Assembly (NCBI GenBank): GCA_016185705.1
Contig: JACPMZ010000007.1
Location: forward strand, 43,157 to 107,156
Length of the DNA stretch: 64,000 bases
Direction: 5' to 3'
From: Candidatus Woesearchaeota archaeon
GTDB lineage: Archaea; Nanobdellota; Nanobdellia; Woesearchaeales; UBA10216
Notes under the pieces: generated by a model
The model's database searches: none
What the model saw: only the letters and a program-made list of their open reading frames with translations
Told to the model about the DNA's origin: nothing
Translations under genes and position numbers: made by a program
Part shown: piece by piece, positions 1 to 7,460 of the stretch
Layout of the letters: the number at the start of each line of letters is the position of its first letter
How positions within the stretch are numbered: position 1 is the stretch's first letter

Positions 1-133
1 ATTCTTCCTGCAGGGCAGAGGAGCAGAAAGTAAGCTTGTCCTTAACATTCCTCGGAATAGCATTGTCTGACTGCAGTTCCTCAAGAACACCGAGCATGCT
101 AGTTATCTGTTCGCTTACTATCTTTGTCATCAT
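1..133 (-). CDS. UPF0147 family protein (3' end outside window)
   Basis: Forty-four codons are visible, starting at tandem ATG codons (131-133 or 128-130), and the frame runs off the left edge. The residues (SEQITSMLGVLEELQSD then NAIPRNVKDKL) match the small helical UPF0147 family, which in many archaea directly follows the prefoldin beta gene. It overlaps the 3' end of pfdB by about 35 bases, consistent with translational coupling. The family has no established function. The call rests on the fragment plus gene order. Confidence 0.75.
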   Translation of the reverse strand, partial: MMTKIVSEQITSMLGVLEELQSDNAIPRNVKDKLTFCSSALQEE

Positions 134-446
134 TTTTCATCGCCTCTAAAACTTCTTTCTGCAGAATCTCGGCTTTTTCCTGCGCAGCAGATTCCTGCTT
201 TTCAATGGACTTAATGCGCAGATTTGCCATTTCCTTTTTATCTGCAAGGTCCTTAACCAGCTCCGGCTTTTTGGAGAGCACCATAACATTTCCAACAATC
301 TTATATGCCTCGTCAGCATTTTCAAGCTCGTTCAACGCAGAGTCTATTTCCATCAGCTGCATCTGCAATGCCTGCTTCTGTGCAAGAAGCGCCTGCATAC
401 CCTGCTCAGTCAGCTGCAACTGCCTGATTTTCTCCTCATTGCTCAT
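99..446 (-). CDS. pfdB: Prefoldin subunit beta
   Basis: 115 residues, the normal size for archaeal prefoldin beta. Two long coiled-coil helices (about 3-45 and 70-108) flank a short beta hairpin region around YKIVGNVMVLSKK, which is typical of the beta subunit. Prefoldin is a cytosolic hexameric holdase (two alpha, four beta) that passes unfolded proteins to the thermosome, which is encoded at 21419. The gene overlaps pcc1 upstream by 4 bases and UPF0147 downstream, so it belongs to one operon starting at L37Ae. Confidence 0.95.
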   Translation of the reverse strand: MSNEEKIRQLQLTEQGMQALLAQKQALQMQLMEIDSALNELENADEAYKIVGNVMVLSKKPELVKDLADKKEMANLRIKSIEKQESAAQEKAEILQKEVLEAMKNDDKDSKRTDN

Positions 447-664
447 CTTATGCCTTTTGTTTTCTCGATAACAGTAAGCATTTTGGTAATGGAATTCAAT
501 ACAGTGCGCAGCCCTGATGAATCTGCTGCCGATATTTCAAACACCAAATTTTCATTACCCCGAAGCGTGTAATGTGCCCTGCCTTTAATGTCCTTGTCTT
601 CTGCGGCAAAGCACTTCCTGATTATTCCGGATACGTCATGCACTGCGATTGTAGCCCTGTACAT
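443..664 (-). CDS. pcc1: KEOPS complex subunit Pcc1
   Basis: 73 residues with the beta-alpha-beta pattern of archaeal Pcc1, including ISAADSSGLRTVLNSITKML. Pcc1 is the dimerisation platform of the KEOPS complex, which makes the t6A37 modification of ANN-decoding tRNAs. The start codon overlaps the rpoP stop and the stop overlaps the pfdB start (ATGA-type junctions). The order L37Ae, RpoP, Pcc1, prefoldin beta is conserved in many archaea and supports the assignment. Confidence 0.9.
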   Translation of the reverse strand: MYRATIAVHDVSGIIRKCFAAEDKDIKGRAHYTLRGNENLVFEISAADSSGLRTVLNSITKMLTVIEKTKGIR

Positions 665-801
665 TATCTGGCCTTTACCTTGGTGGATGTCCTGCGCGGC
701 TTAAACAGCACCTTGCTGCCGCAATAAGGACAGCGAACCTTTTTCCTTATATAATCTGCGGCAACTTTCTTGTTGCAATCAAAACACTTGTACTCAGCCA
801 T
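664..801 (-). CDS. rpoP: DNA-directed RNA polymerase subunit P
   Basis: 45-residue zinc-ribbon protein starting MAEYKCFDCNKKV with a second pair CPYCG near residue 32. These are the two CxxC knuckles of RpoP (Rpb12/RPABC4 homologue), a small subunit that helps assemble the Rpo3/Rpo10/Rpo11 part of RNA polymerase. A longer frame extends upstream into the L37Ae gene, but the ATG at 799-801 gives the standard family length and begins one base after the L37Ae stop. Confidence 0.93.
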   Translation of the reverse strand: MAEYKCFDCNKKVAADYIRKKVRCPYCGSKVLFKPRRTSTKVKAR

Positions 802-802
802 C

Positions 803-1033
803 TTACGCCTCAACTTCCACAATCTTTGAACCAATGCTGTACGCGCGCCCTGTGAATTTAGCTCCGCACTTGTTGCAATGCCAAATTCCGGCAGCAACCC
901 TGCCTATCTGCCTGAAATGGCAATACGGACAAACATTAGAACGCCTTTCCCTGTCTATCTTGCCAACCTTATCCCTGAGCTTGCGGCCATAACGAACACC
1001 AAACCGTTTAGCAGAAACATTTTCTTCAGCCAT
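803..1033 (-). CDS. rpl37ae: 50S ribosomal protein L37Ae (eL43)
   Basis: 76 residues from the ATG at 1031-1033. A GTG four codons upstream (1043-1045) is the alternative start. The zinc-ribbon cysteines CPYC and CNKC and the motif RFGVRYGRKLRDKVG are diagnostic of eL43, a protein of the large ribosomal subunit. It is the first gene of the minus-strand operon running down to UPF0147. A GGTG stretch about 8 bases before the ATG favours that start. Confidence 0.93.
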   Translation of the reverse strand: MAEENVSAKRFGVRYGRKLRDKVGKIDRERRSNVCPYCHFRQIGRVAAGIWHCNKCGAKFTGRAYSIGSKIVEVEA

Positions 1034-1221
1034 TTTAACACCCACACCACAGCACTAAGGATTTGCGCACTGGTTTAAAAACGTTATGGTTTTGTAACAG
1101 CAATGTGTTATCCCGAAACTATTTCCCTACGGTGAGTTTCTTGGGAGTATGAAACTCACAAAAGGAGAATTACTGGAAACAATAAGACGAAAGAAACTTG
1201 CTAACAGAACCGCTCAGCTGT

Positions 1222-1752
1222 TCAACTCGGCAAATCCGACTGGCTGTCTTCCCTATTTGTAAAATGCCTGCGGTATAGCTCTTCAGTAAGAAGATGCAGG
1301 GTAGTTACGTCGCTGGCTTCAAGAACCAATGGGCCTTCCATCTCACTGTTAAAGGGATGGCCGAGATAATACGGGCTTAATATCAGACGCTCACTTGTAA
1401 CTCTCCTGAGCACGCCTGCAAACTCCCGCCCTGAATTTGTGGGCGCTAAAACATAGCAACCGACAAACTCTGTCCATGGGTGAGGTTCTTGCAGCTTACC
1501 ATACATTTCAGCTGTTACCGGCTCAACAACTGAAATTTCGCCTGCGCGAAATTCCAACGGGATGCCAGTTTCTGCCAAATGCCCTGAAGTAGGGTCATAC
1601 ATTAGTCTTGGCTTCAGCCGCAGCCTATCCGGAGAAACATCCGCCAGAACGCCATAAAAACAGCCAGGCCCTGCATACACACGCACCATCTTGCCAATGC
1701 TGTTTCTGAATATCTGGTCCTTATCCTCCAGCTTCATCGGACCCTTTGACAT
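1222..1752 (-). CDS. Uncharacterised protein with two tandem small beta-barrel-like repeats
   Basis: 176 residues that I do not recognise as a named family. An internal duplication is visible. Residues about 20-55 and 95-130 share the pattern V-x-V or V-x-C-Y-V, then F-x-GVL-x2-V-x3-RL-x-L-x-P, resembling the Sm-like or SH3-like strand order in which GVL precedes the turn. The C-terminus is charged. It starts 39 bases downstream of tRNA-Pro on the same strand and could be read from the tRNA promoter. An RNA- or chromatin-binding role would be a guess. Confidence 0.6.
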   Translation of the reverse strand: MSKGPMKLEDKDQIFRNSIGKMVRVYAGPGCFYGVLADVSPDRLRLKPRLMYDPTSGHLAETGIPLEFRAGEISVVEPVTAEMYGKLQEPHPWTEFVGCYVLAPTNSGREFAGVLRRVTSERLILSPYYLGHPFNSEMEGPLVLEASDVTTLHLLTEELYRRHFTNREDSQSDLPS

Positions 1753-1791
1753 GATAAAAGTGAATCTGCCGCTCTTTAAATGTGTATTGCA

Positions 1792-1865
1792 TGGGGCTAC
1801 CCGGATTTGAACCGGGGTCGTCTGGTCCCAAACCAGAAATGTTAGCCAAGCTGCACCATAGCCCC
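1792..1865 (-). tRNA. tRNA-Pro (TGG)
   Basis: 74 nt. The acceptor arms GGGGCTA/TAGCCCC pair perfectly, with A as discriminator. The anticodon stem TCTGG/CCAGA closes a seven-base loop TTTGGGA carrying anticodon TGG. The T arm is CCGG-TTCAAAT-CCGG. No intron and no encoded CCA. Confidence 0.95.
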
Positions 1866-2063
1866 GTAGCTGCTAATGATTCGCTGCTGGTTTTTAAATG
1901 TATTGCGAAATAATGGAAGCATAAGCAATGCACAGGAACTGTTATGCCTTCCAAACTTTAATTGAGGAGAATAAATATGCGAAACTATTGCCCTCAACTA
2001 TGGCGGAAGACACAGGCAACTATGCAAAAACAGGGCAATGTCAGGTAATGTGTGTTGCGATAA

Positions 2064-2147
2064 TTAGCTGTGGCGGTAGCGGCTACTGCTACGAATACAA
2101 AACTATTGCAACTATTCCCGCCGCTGATACTTTCCCGATTAAATTGA
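2064..2147 (+). repeat. Degraded copy of the Ala-rich small-ORF element
   Basis: Read in frame from 2064, this stretch gives LAVAVAATATNTKLLQLF, resembling the preserved 37-38 codon reading frames at 15110 and 33634. It has no in-frame ATG (a TAA sits immediately upstream), so this copy is probably decayed. It lies in the 415-base gap between tRNA-Pro and aRF1. The rest of that gap holds the aRF1 promoter (TTTAAATA near 2168) and nothing else recognisable. Confidence 0.4.
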
Positions 2148-2280
2148 AATCGCCGTCTTCTGCAAACCTTTAAATACTGCACATATCCCTATTACTGTTA
2201 TGAGAATGAAAATTCGCAGCGGAAATGAAAACTTCACTTCTTCTCCAATAGCCCCGGCTATATCTGAATAGACTGTAAAA

Positions 2281-3384
2281 ATGGTAACTAAGCTTACTGC
2301 CAAACAACAGCATGACCTGAAGAAATTCGTCAAGGAGCTGGAGCAGTACAAGGGCAGGCATACAGAGCTCGTAACTGTTTATGTTCCTGCAGGATATGAC
2401 ATGAACAAGATAATCCAGCAGCTGCAGCAGGAGCAGGGAACAGCAAGCAACATCAAGTCCGCATCAACGCGCAAGAATGTCATTGACGCGCTTGAGAGAA
2501 TGGTACAGCACTTAAGACTGTTCAAGCAGACTCCTGAGCACGGGCTGGCTGTTTTCTCAGGCAACATAGCGCCTGAAGGAAAGCAGGACTTCAAGGTGTG
2601 GAGTCTGGAGCCGCCAATACCAATCCAGATGAAAGTTTACCGGTGCGACAAAACTTTTCTGCTTGACCTGCTGATTGAAATGCTGCAGGCAAAGGAAGTG
2701 TACGGGCTTATGCTGATTGACAGGCGCGAAGGCGTAATCGCAGCCCTCAGGGGCAAGGCAATAACAATCCTTTCAAAGCACACTTCAAACGTTCCTGGAA
2801 AAATGCGCGCCGGAGGCCAGTCAAGCGCAAGGTTTGGCAGAATACGGGAAAACGCTGCAAAGGAATTTTATGACAGAATGGGCGAACACCTGAAGGAGGC
2901 ATTTTTCGGCAACAAGGACTTAAAAGGCATAATAATCGGGGGGCCCGGGCCGACAAAACACGAGTTTATTGACGGAGACTTCATAACCGCTGAGCTTAAG
3001 AAAAAAATCATAGCTGTCAAGGACATAACATACACTGACGAGTTTGGCCTGCAGGAGCTGCTGGATGCCAGCCAGGATGTGCTCGCAAATGAAGAGCTGG
3101 CTGAGGAAAAAAAGCTGATGGCGAGGTTCTTTGATTACCTGGCGAAGAATGACCGCATGGTAAGCTACGGCGAGGACGATATAAGAAAAAAGCTGGAGCT
3201 TGGCGCTGTGGACATACTGATACTTTCCGAGTCGCTAAGCGATAACATGATGGCAGATTTTGAGGCATTAGCGTCAAAGTACGGAACAAACGTGCAGATA
3301 ATCTCCACAGAAACCAGGGAAGGCATACAGCTGAAGGAATTCGGCGGAATAGCAGCCATCCTGAGGTATGAAGTCTATGAATAA
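2281..3384 (+). CDS. prf1: Peptide chain release factor aRF1 (compact form)
   Basis: 367 residues. Domain 1 carries NIKS (57-60) and the YxCxxxF motif YRCDKTF (120-126) that read stop codons. Domain 2 carries the catalytic GGQ (178-180), which triggers peptidyl-tRNA hydrolysis. Domain 3 follows to the end. Archaeal aRF1 is usually about 410-425 residues. Here the segment between LSESLS and MMADFEALASKYG lacks the CxxC-containing minidomain normally inserted in domain 3, so the protein is shortened rather than broken. The ATG follows a TTTAAATA box near 2168. The downstream protease gene overlaps its end by 17 bases. Confidence 0.96.
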   Translation: MVTKLTAKQQHDLKKFVKELEQYKGRHTELVTVYVPAGYDMNKIIQQLQQEQGTASNIKSASTRKNVIDALERMVQHLRLFKQTPEHGLAVFSGNIAPEGKQDFKVWSLEPPIPIQMKVYRCDKTFLLDLLIEMLQAKEVYGLMLIDRREGVIAALRGKAITILSKHTSNVPGKMRAGGQSSARFGRIRENAAKEFYDRMGEHLKEAFFGNKDLKGIIIGGPGPTKHEFIDGDFITAELKKKIIAVKDITYTDEFGLQELLDASQDVLANEELAEEKKLMARFFDYLAKNDRMVSYGEDDIRKKLELGAVDILILSESLSDNMMADFEALASKYGTNVQIISTETREGIQLKEFGGIAAILRYEVYE

Positions 3385-4045
3385 GCTCGTGGCAGAAGCT
3401 TTTGCCAGACTTTTTCAGGCAGCAGATTTCCAATATCATGCAAAGACAAGGTTCTCAAGAAAATTCAGCCCATACAACGCCAATGTCAAAAAATTCGGAA
3501 ACACCTTAACATTCAGCTTCAGCCCTGAATGGAGAAAAGTAAGCAGCGAGATAACCATCGGCCTGATTCAGGAACTGCTGCTCCGAATCCTCAGAAAAAA
3601 AGGCACGACAACAAACATTGAGCTGTACAACAGCTTCATAAAAAATCTGCATATCTCAGCGAAAAAAACAGAGACAGACGAGATTCTTGCGCAAATATTT
3701 GGCAGAGTGAACGAAAAATATTTTAACAGCGCAGTTGACATGCCAAACTTAAGGTGGGGGCAGAACTCCGCCAGAAAACTCGCAGCCTACGATTACCACA
3801 CAGACACCATAACAGTAAGCAGCGCCTTCAGGAATGCTGAGCCGGAGCTCATAGCATACCTGCTCTACCACGAAATGCTGCACAAGCAGCTCAAATTCAG
3901 CAGCGCAGGCAGCAGGACAATTCACCACAGCAGGAAGTTCAGGCAGATGGAAAAACAGTTTGAAAACAGCCAGCAGCTGGAAAAGCAGCTAAACAGCCGC
4001 GCGGGGAAAAACAGGCGCATCGGGTGGCTGATGGGCTGGATTTAA
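3368..4045 (+). CDS. SprT-like zinc metallopeptidase
   Basis: 225 residues. The HExxH zinc motif is HEMLH at 168-172, followed by HHSRKF at about 186-191, the arrangement of SprT-like or YgjP-like metallopeptidases in which a third histidine completes the site. The preceding strand region (WGQNSARKLAAYDYHTDTI) fits the same fold. In other organisms SprT-like proteins act on DNA-protein crosslinks, but the substrate here is unknown. It overlaps the aRF1 gene, so the two are probably co-transcribed. Confidence 0.8.
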   Translation: MKSMNKLVAEAFARLFQAADFQYHAKTRFSRKFSPYNANVKKFGNTLTFSFSPEWRKVSSEITIGLIQELLLRILRKKGTTTNIELYNSFIKNLHISAKKTETDEILAQIFGRVNEKYFNSAVDMPNLRWGQNSARKLAAYDYHTDTITVSSAFRNAEPELIAYLLYHEMLHKQLKFSSAGSRTIHHSRKFRQMEKQFENSQQLEKQLNSRAGKNRRIGWLMGWI

Positions 4046-4100
4046 TTTCTTCAGCTCCCACTTCAGAAACATTTATAAATCTTCAAAAGAAGAAAAGGGC

Positions 4101-4478
4101 ATGGCGAAATCCAAGAGCCGCGGAATTCCGGATAACTTAACTGTCCTGCTCTTTCTGGTGGTTGTGATACTGATAGTGGCATTTGTCGGCACGGCAACTG
4201 AAGTGCAGACCAGGAATGACCAGCAGATACTTCTCAGCAGGCTTGTAACAACCAACGAGCGCGTGGAGCTGCCGGCAGTAGTGGTGGATGGGACTGTGGA
4301 AGTTGAAACTCTTAAAAGTTTGGCTAAAGCTGATTACGCCCAGGTCAAATCCATGATAGGCATACGGTCAGACTTCATAATACACTTTGAAGACGAGAAC
4401 GGAAACCTTATAGAGATTGAAAACATTCCGTGCATAGGAAGCGGGTACGCGCAGGTGTCTGGCCATACGTGTGAGTGA
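4101..4478 (+). CDS. Membrane-anchored protein, first of a tandem paralogue pair
   Basis: 125 residues. One hydrophobic segment (about 14-31) follows a short basic N-terminus, then an extracytoplasmic domain ends in the motif DFIIHFEDENGNLIEIEN plus two cysteines. The next gene repeats this motif, so the two are paralogues. A TTTATAAAT box at 4071-4079 lies about 22 bases before the ATG, indicating a leaderless transcript that starts this three-gene unit. Function unknown. The topology suggests a cell-surface or pilus-associated component. Confidence 0.7.
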   Translation: MAKSKSRGIPDNLTVLLFLVVVILIVAFVGTATEVQTRNDQQILLSRLVTTNERVELPAVVVDGTVEVETLKSLAKADYAQVKSMIGIRSDFIIHFEDENGNLIEIENIPCIGSGYAQVSGHTCE

Positions 4479-4999
4479 TTGAGGTGAAAACCAGAGCGCA
4501 AACAATCTCAACTGACGCATTAGTGGCGATGGCATTATTTCTTGGAGTGGTCATCTTTTTTTTTATAGTCGGCGATAAAGGCTCTGATGATAGAAAAATC
4601 GAAAAGCTTGAAACAGAAGCTTCAAAGCTTGTGGCAGCAGTTTCCGGGCAGAGAAACGCAACATCATCCCTTATTGCCGGAGCAAAAATAGACGTGGCAA
4701 CGCTTGAAAAACTTGCAGCGCTGGACTACAACAAACTCAGAGATGCAGTAGGAGTGGACGCAGACTTCTGCATCCACTTTGAGGATAAAGGCGGAAACCT
4801 CATTGAGATAATGCCCGGCTTTGCAGGGCTTGGCAGCTACAACGTAAGAATAGGAAACACAATCTGCGGAAAAAGCCTCAATGAAGGCGAAATAATAATA
4901 TGCGAGGAAGCAGAAAATACCGGAGAGTGCGACCGCCTCGGAGAATTCGGCATGTCAGAAAAGCTGTGCTGCGCAGCAACAAGGAAGTGCTGCGCATGA
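4475..4999 (+). CDS. Prepilin-like membrane protein, second paralogue
   Basis: 174 residues from a GTG overlapping the previous stop. The N-terminus (RAQTISTDALVAMALFLG) is a short charged leader plus hydrophobic helix, as in archaeal prepilin-like proteins. The body has DYNKLRDAVGVDADFC then IHFEDKGGNLIEIM, the motif shared with its neighbour, and a cysteine-rich end (C-x9-C, CC, CC). Probably exported and disulphide-bonded. A homologous relation to the gene at 4101 is clear, but no function can be assigned. Confidence 0.7.
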   Translation: MIEVKTRAQTISTDALVAMALFLGVVIFFFIVGDKGSDDRKIEKLETEASKLVAAVSGQRNATSSLIAGAKIDVATLEKLAALDYNKLRDAVGVDADFCIHFEDKGGNLIEIMPGFAGLGSYNVRIGNTICGKSLNEGEIIICEEAENTGECDRLGEFGMSEKLCCAATRKCCA

Positions 5000-5394
5000 A
5001 ACTCAGGCAAATTGTTATAATGCTCGCAATTTTCTCGGTTGTGGCGGCAGCGGCAGCAGCATATCCCAGAACAGAGCTGCAAGGGCTGCTGCAGTTCAGC
5101 ATCAACAACTACGATAAAATCAAGGCAGCAGGAATACTGGCAGATGACTTCAGAATCTTAGTGAACGCTTATTTCCTCACGCCAGTTACTGAGCCGAATG
5201 TTATAACAAGCGCGGAGCAGGACCAAACCATCGCAGCAATTGGACAGCTGCGCAACTGCAATGATGGAACGCAGCATGCATCCTGCTCCCTGACAAAGCC
5301 GAAATACTGCTATGATGCAGAACTAAGCGATAACTGCATAACCTGCGGCTGCCCTGGCTCCCAAACCTGCACTGATTGGGTGTGCACCGGATAA
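4996..5394 (+). CDS. Secreted cysteine-rich protein
   Basis: 132 residues from the ATG at 4996, which overlaps the preceding TGA by 4 bases. An upstream in-frame extension lies inside the previous gene and is not needed. A signal peptide (KLRQIVIMLAIFSVVAAAAAA) is followed by a helical region and a C-terminal cysteine cluster containing CITCGCPGSQTC. Third member of the exported-protein operon. Function unknown. Confidence 0.7.
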   Translation: MKLRQIVIMLAIFSVVAAAAAAYPRTELQGLLQFSINNYDKIKAAGILADDFRILVNAYFLTPVTEPNVITSAEQDQTIAAIGQLRNCNDGTQHASCSLTKPKYCYDAELSDNCITCGCPGSQTCTDWVCTG

Positions 5395-5626
5395 TCTGCA
5401 CCGGGAAGCCGCATCAAAGCAGAGCTGCTGCCAGAATTGCGGTATTTCAGAGGATAAGCGCAGAATGTGGGTTGGAGGGTGGTGCAACGGAGAAATGATC
5501 GTATTGAGGTTACTCAGCAGTTAACTACCCTGCGGCATAACTTGTTCTGGCTGCACTAAAGGAATTTTGTCCCACACCCCCCAAAATACACATAGTTTTA
5601 AATATTAAAACGCTTAATGGCATCCT

Positions 5627-6178
5627 ATGGCAGACTTATCGGCATGGATAAGGCAGCAGCTGAAAGACGGCTACACAAAGCAGGAAATAAAGAATGCCAT
5701 GATGAAGCGCGGCTATTCCAAGGAGGATATAGCTGCGGTGGACCACGTTTCCAAGCGCAAAATGCCTTTAGTACCGGCGGCGGTTGCGCTTGCGGTGGTG
5801 GCGGTAGCTGCAGCATTCATAATGGCGCTGCCAAACAGCACTTCAGAGCCCCAAATCACTAACTCAGTCCAGCAGGAAATGAAGCCGGTATACATCTACA
5901 ATAATTACGCAATAGACGGAGTGGCAAAGCACAGGGTGGAATTGTATTCAGGCACGATAAGCGCAGTTTCACTGGAAAGCATAACGCTGACAAAGGGGAA
6001 TGCCAGGAAAACATTTACAATATCAGAAACAAAGCCCGTCCAGTACATAGACGCTGAAACCCGCACCAAATACCCGCCGCGGCCGGTGAAAGCAGGCGAC
6101 GAAGTGACGCAGCTGTTCTACGTTGTAACGACAGAAGTTCCGTATGCCCTGCTGGCGTTTGTGAATGTTGTTGGTTAA
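5627..6178 (+). CDS. Membrane protein with N-terminal helical motif and extracytoplasmic domain
   Basis: 183 residues. Residues 1-40 form a SHOCT-like pair of helices (WIRQQLKDGYTKQEIKNAM, then MKRGYSKEDI). One membrane span is at about 47-67, and a beta-rich external domain of about 110 residues follows. This layout is common in DPANN genomes but has no assigned role. A TTTTAAATATT box at 5594-5604 lies about 25 bases upstream of the ATG. The 232 bases before it (5395-5626) hold no other feature I can support. Confidence 0.65.
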   Translation: MADLSAWIRQQLKDGYTKQEIKNAMMKRGYSKEDIAAVDHVSKRKMPLVPAAVALAVVAVAAAFIMALPNSTSEPQITNSVQQEMKPVYIYNNYAIDGVAKHRVELYSGTISAVSLESITLTKGNARKTFTISETKPVQYIDAETRTKYPPRPVKAGDEVTQLFYVVTTEVPYALLAFVNVVG

Positions 6179-6415
6179 GCAGCCCTTATTTCATATCCCT
6201 GCAGGTATTACGGCGGAAAATCCCGGGCAGCACGAAAAAGATATTCTGCCTGACAACACCCTGTTTATTTTTGTGAGAAGCTGAAACGCAGGAAAGGCAG
6301 CGGATGGATTCAGGCAAAAGCCATTTCGGCTTTTCCAGCCATTATGAAGCGCAGCAAGGTTCTTCGCCAGACTGTTTCGGATAGTTTTATATATGACATG
6401 CGCCAATAAACATTT

Positions 6416-6667
6416 ATGAAACCAAAAATAAGTCATTTATACCTGCTTGCCCGGGAGAGAACCCTTTTTGCAAACGAAAGAACCATGCTTGCGCATGTCC
6501 GCACTGCTTTTGCTTCGTTTTTGTTCGGGATAGCAATCATAAAACTTTTTGAGCAGTTCGCGCTGTCCCTTTATCTCGGATCTGCAGCAATAATCGCCGG
6601 GCTTATATTCCTGGTTTTCGGGCTGGTTTACTATCCCATCAGAAACAGAAGGATTAGGAAATACTAA
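6416..6667 (+). CDS. DUF202 family small membrane protein
   Basis: 83 residues. The N-terminus LARERTLFANERTMLAHVRT is the DUF202 signature, followed by two hydrophobic segments (about 29-48 and 52-72). DUF202 proteins occur as accessory or subunit-like membrane proteins with unclear roles. A TTTTATATA box at 6383-6391 precedes the ATG by about 25 bases. The 237-base gap before it contains a weak AAAAGCC/GGCTTTT hairpin near 6321-6339 and nothing else. Confidence 0.85.
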   Translation: MKPKISHLYLLARERTLFANERTMLAHVRTAFASFLFGIAIIKLFEQFALSLYLGSAAIIAGLIFLVFGLVYYPIRNRRIRKY

Positions 6668-6738
6668 ACGTCAGCACTGCGCCATGCTGCGCACTCCGCC
6701 CTGGGTATTTCCGCAAACTGCTTCTTTATCCAGCAATT

Positions 6739-6790
6739 GCGCTTCATTTCCACCTCCCTTAAATTTCGAAGGGAGGTGGAAATGAAGCGC
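6739..6790. repeat. Palindromic intergenic repeat, perfect copy
   Basis: Two 22-base arms (6739-6760 and 6769-6790) are exact reverse complements around an 8-base loop AAATTTCG. The inner arm is CACCTCCCTT. It is the best-preserved member of a family seen at 12581, 17899, 20986, 23783, 26530, 30482, 34938, 42877, 44566 and 60492. Confidence 0.9.
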
Positions 6791-6811
6791 GAAGGAAAGA
6801 ACAGAGCAGGG

Positions 6812-6870
6812 AAAAAAATCAGGGAAGGATGCGACGGTTTTGCCACTTAACCTGATATTACCCTGTGCTG
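6812..6870. repeat. Dispersed 60-bp repeat, copy 1
   Basis: This segment (AAAAAAATCAGGG, then ACGGTTTTGCCACTTAAC, then ATTACC and GCTG) recurs with few changes at 19824-19883. It lies just after a palindromic repeat and before the TTTAAATA box of the next gene. Neither copy is within a gene. Confidence 0.75.
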
Positions 6871-6905
6871 CAAAACTTTAAATAACCAGTTTCCACAAAT
6901 GAGCC

Positions 6906-7460
6906 ATGGCAAAAAGAGGTCAGTACTTTACCATTGATGCTTTCGTAGCCATGCTGGTTGTCGCCACAGGACTGGTTCTGGTGCTTGCGCTCAACACCTA
7001 CCAGCCCAGCACTGCGCAGCCGGAAGTGCTTTCCCAGGAGTTCGTCAACACACTTGCCCAGGTAAAGATTAAGGAAATGAACAATCCTTTCGTGGCGCAG
7101 CAGCTGAAGGGCGGAAACATCACCAATCCTGACAACACCCTGCTGCAGCAGGTGTATGAATACTATTCCTATTTTGACTCATTTCTTACAGGATGCAGTC
7201 CAAGCAACCCGTGCCACGGATTTGACCCGGTAACTTACACAAACATGTCAGCAGAGCTGCTTGCAAGCGTGGCGAAGGATTTGGTGCCTGCGCAATACAG
7301 CTATGAAATTTTGGTGGATGGGGTTCCGCTTAACAGCCGGGGCACAGGGCAGCAGGAAGCAAAAGTGCTGATATCAAGCAAAAGAATAATTTTTGGCATT
7401 GTAAATAAGTCGGTGGAGTTCTGGGGGCCCATAGTCGTGGAGGTCAGAATATGGCAATAA
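6906..7460 (+). CDS. Prepilin-like surface protein
   Basis: 184 residues. The N-terminus MAKRGQYFTIDAFVAMLVV is a short basic leader followed by a hydrophobic helix, the type IV pilin-like arrangement also seen at 4475. The remainder is a soluble domain with two cysteines in CSPSNPCHG. It overlaps the following gene by 10 bases, so the two are one unit. A TTTAAATA box at about 6877-6884 precedes the start. Likely part of a surface structure, with no specific role recognised. Confidence 0.65.
   Translation: MAKRGQYFTIDAFVAMLVVATGLVLVLALNTYQPSTAQPEVLSQEFVNTLAQVKIKEMNNPFVAQQLKGGNITNPDNTLLQQVYEYYSYFDSFLTGCSPSNPCHGFDPVTYTNMSAELLASVAKDLVPAQYSYEILVDGVPLNSRGTGQQEAKVLISSKRIIFGIVNKSVEFWGPIVVEVRIWQ

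Noticed and set aside
1149..1262. 37-codon frame (MKLTKGELLETIRRKK)
   Set aside because: It looks partly coding but overlaps the end of the gene at 1222 on the other strand and has no promoter or relative. Possibly chance or a remnant.
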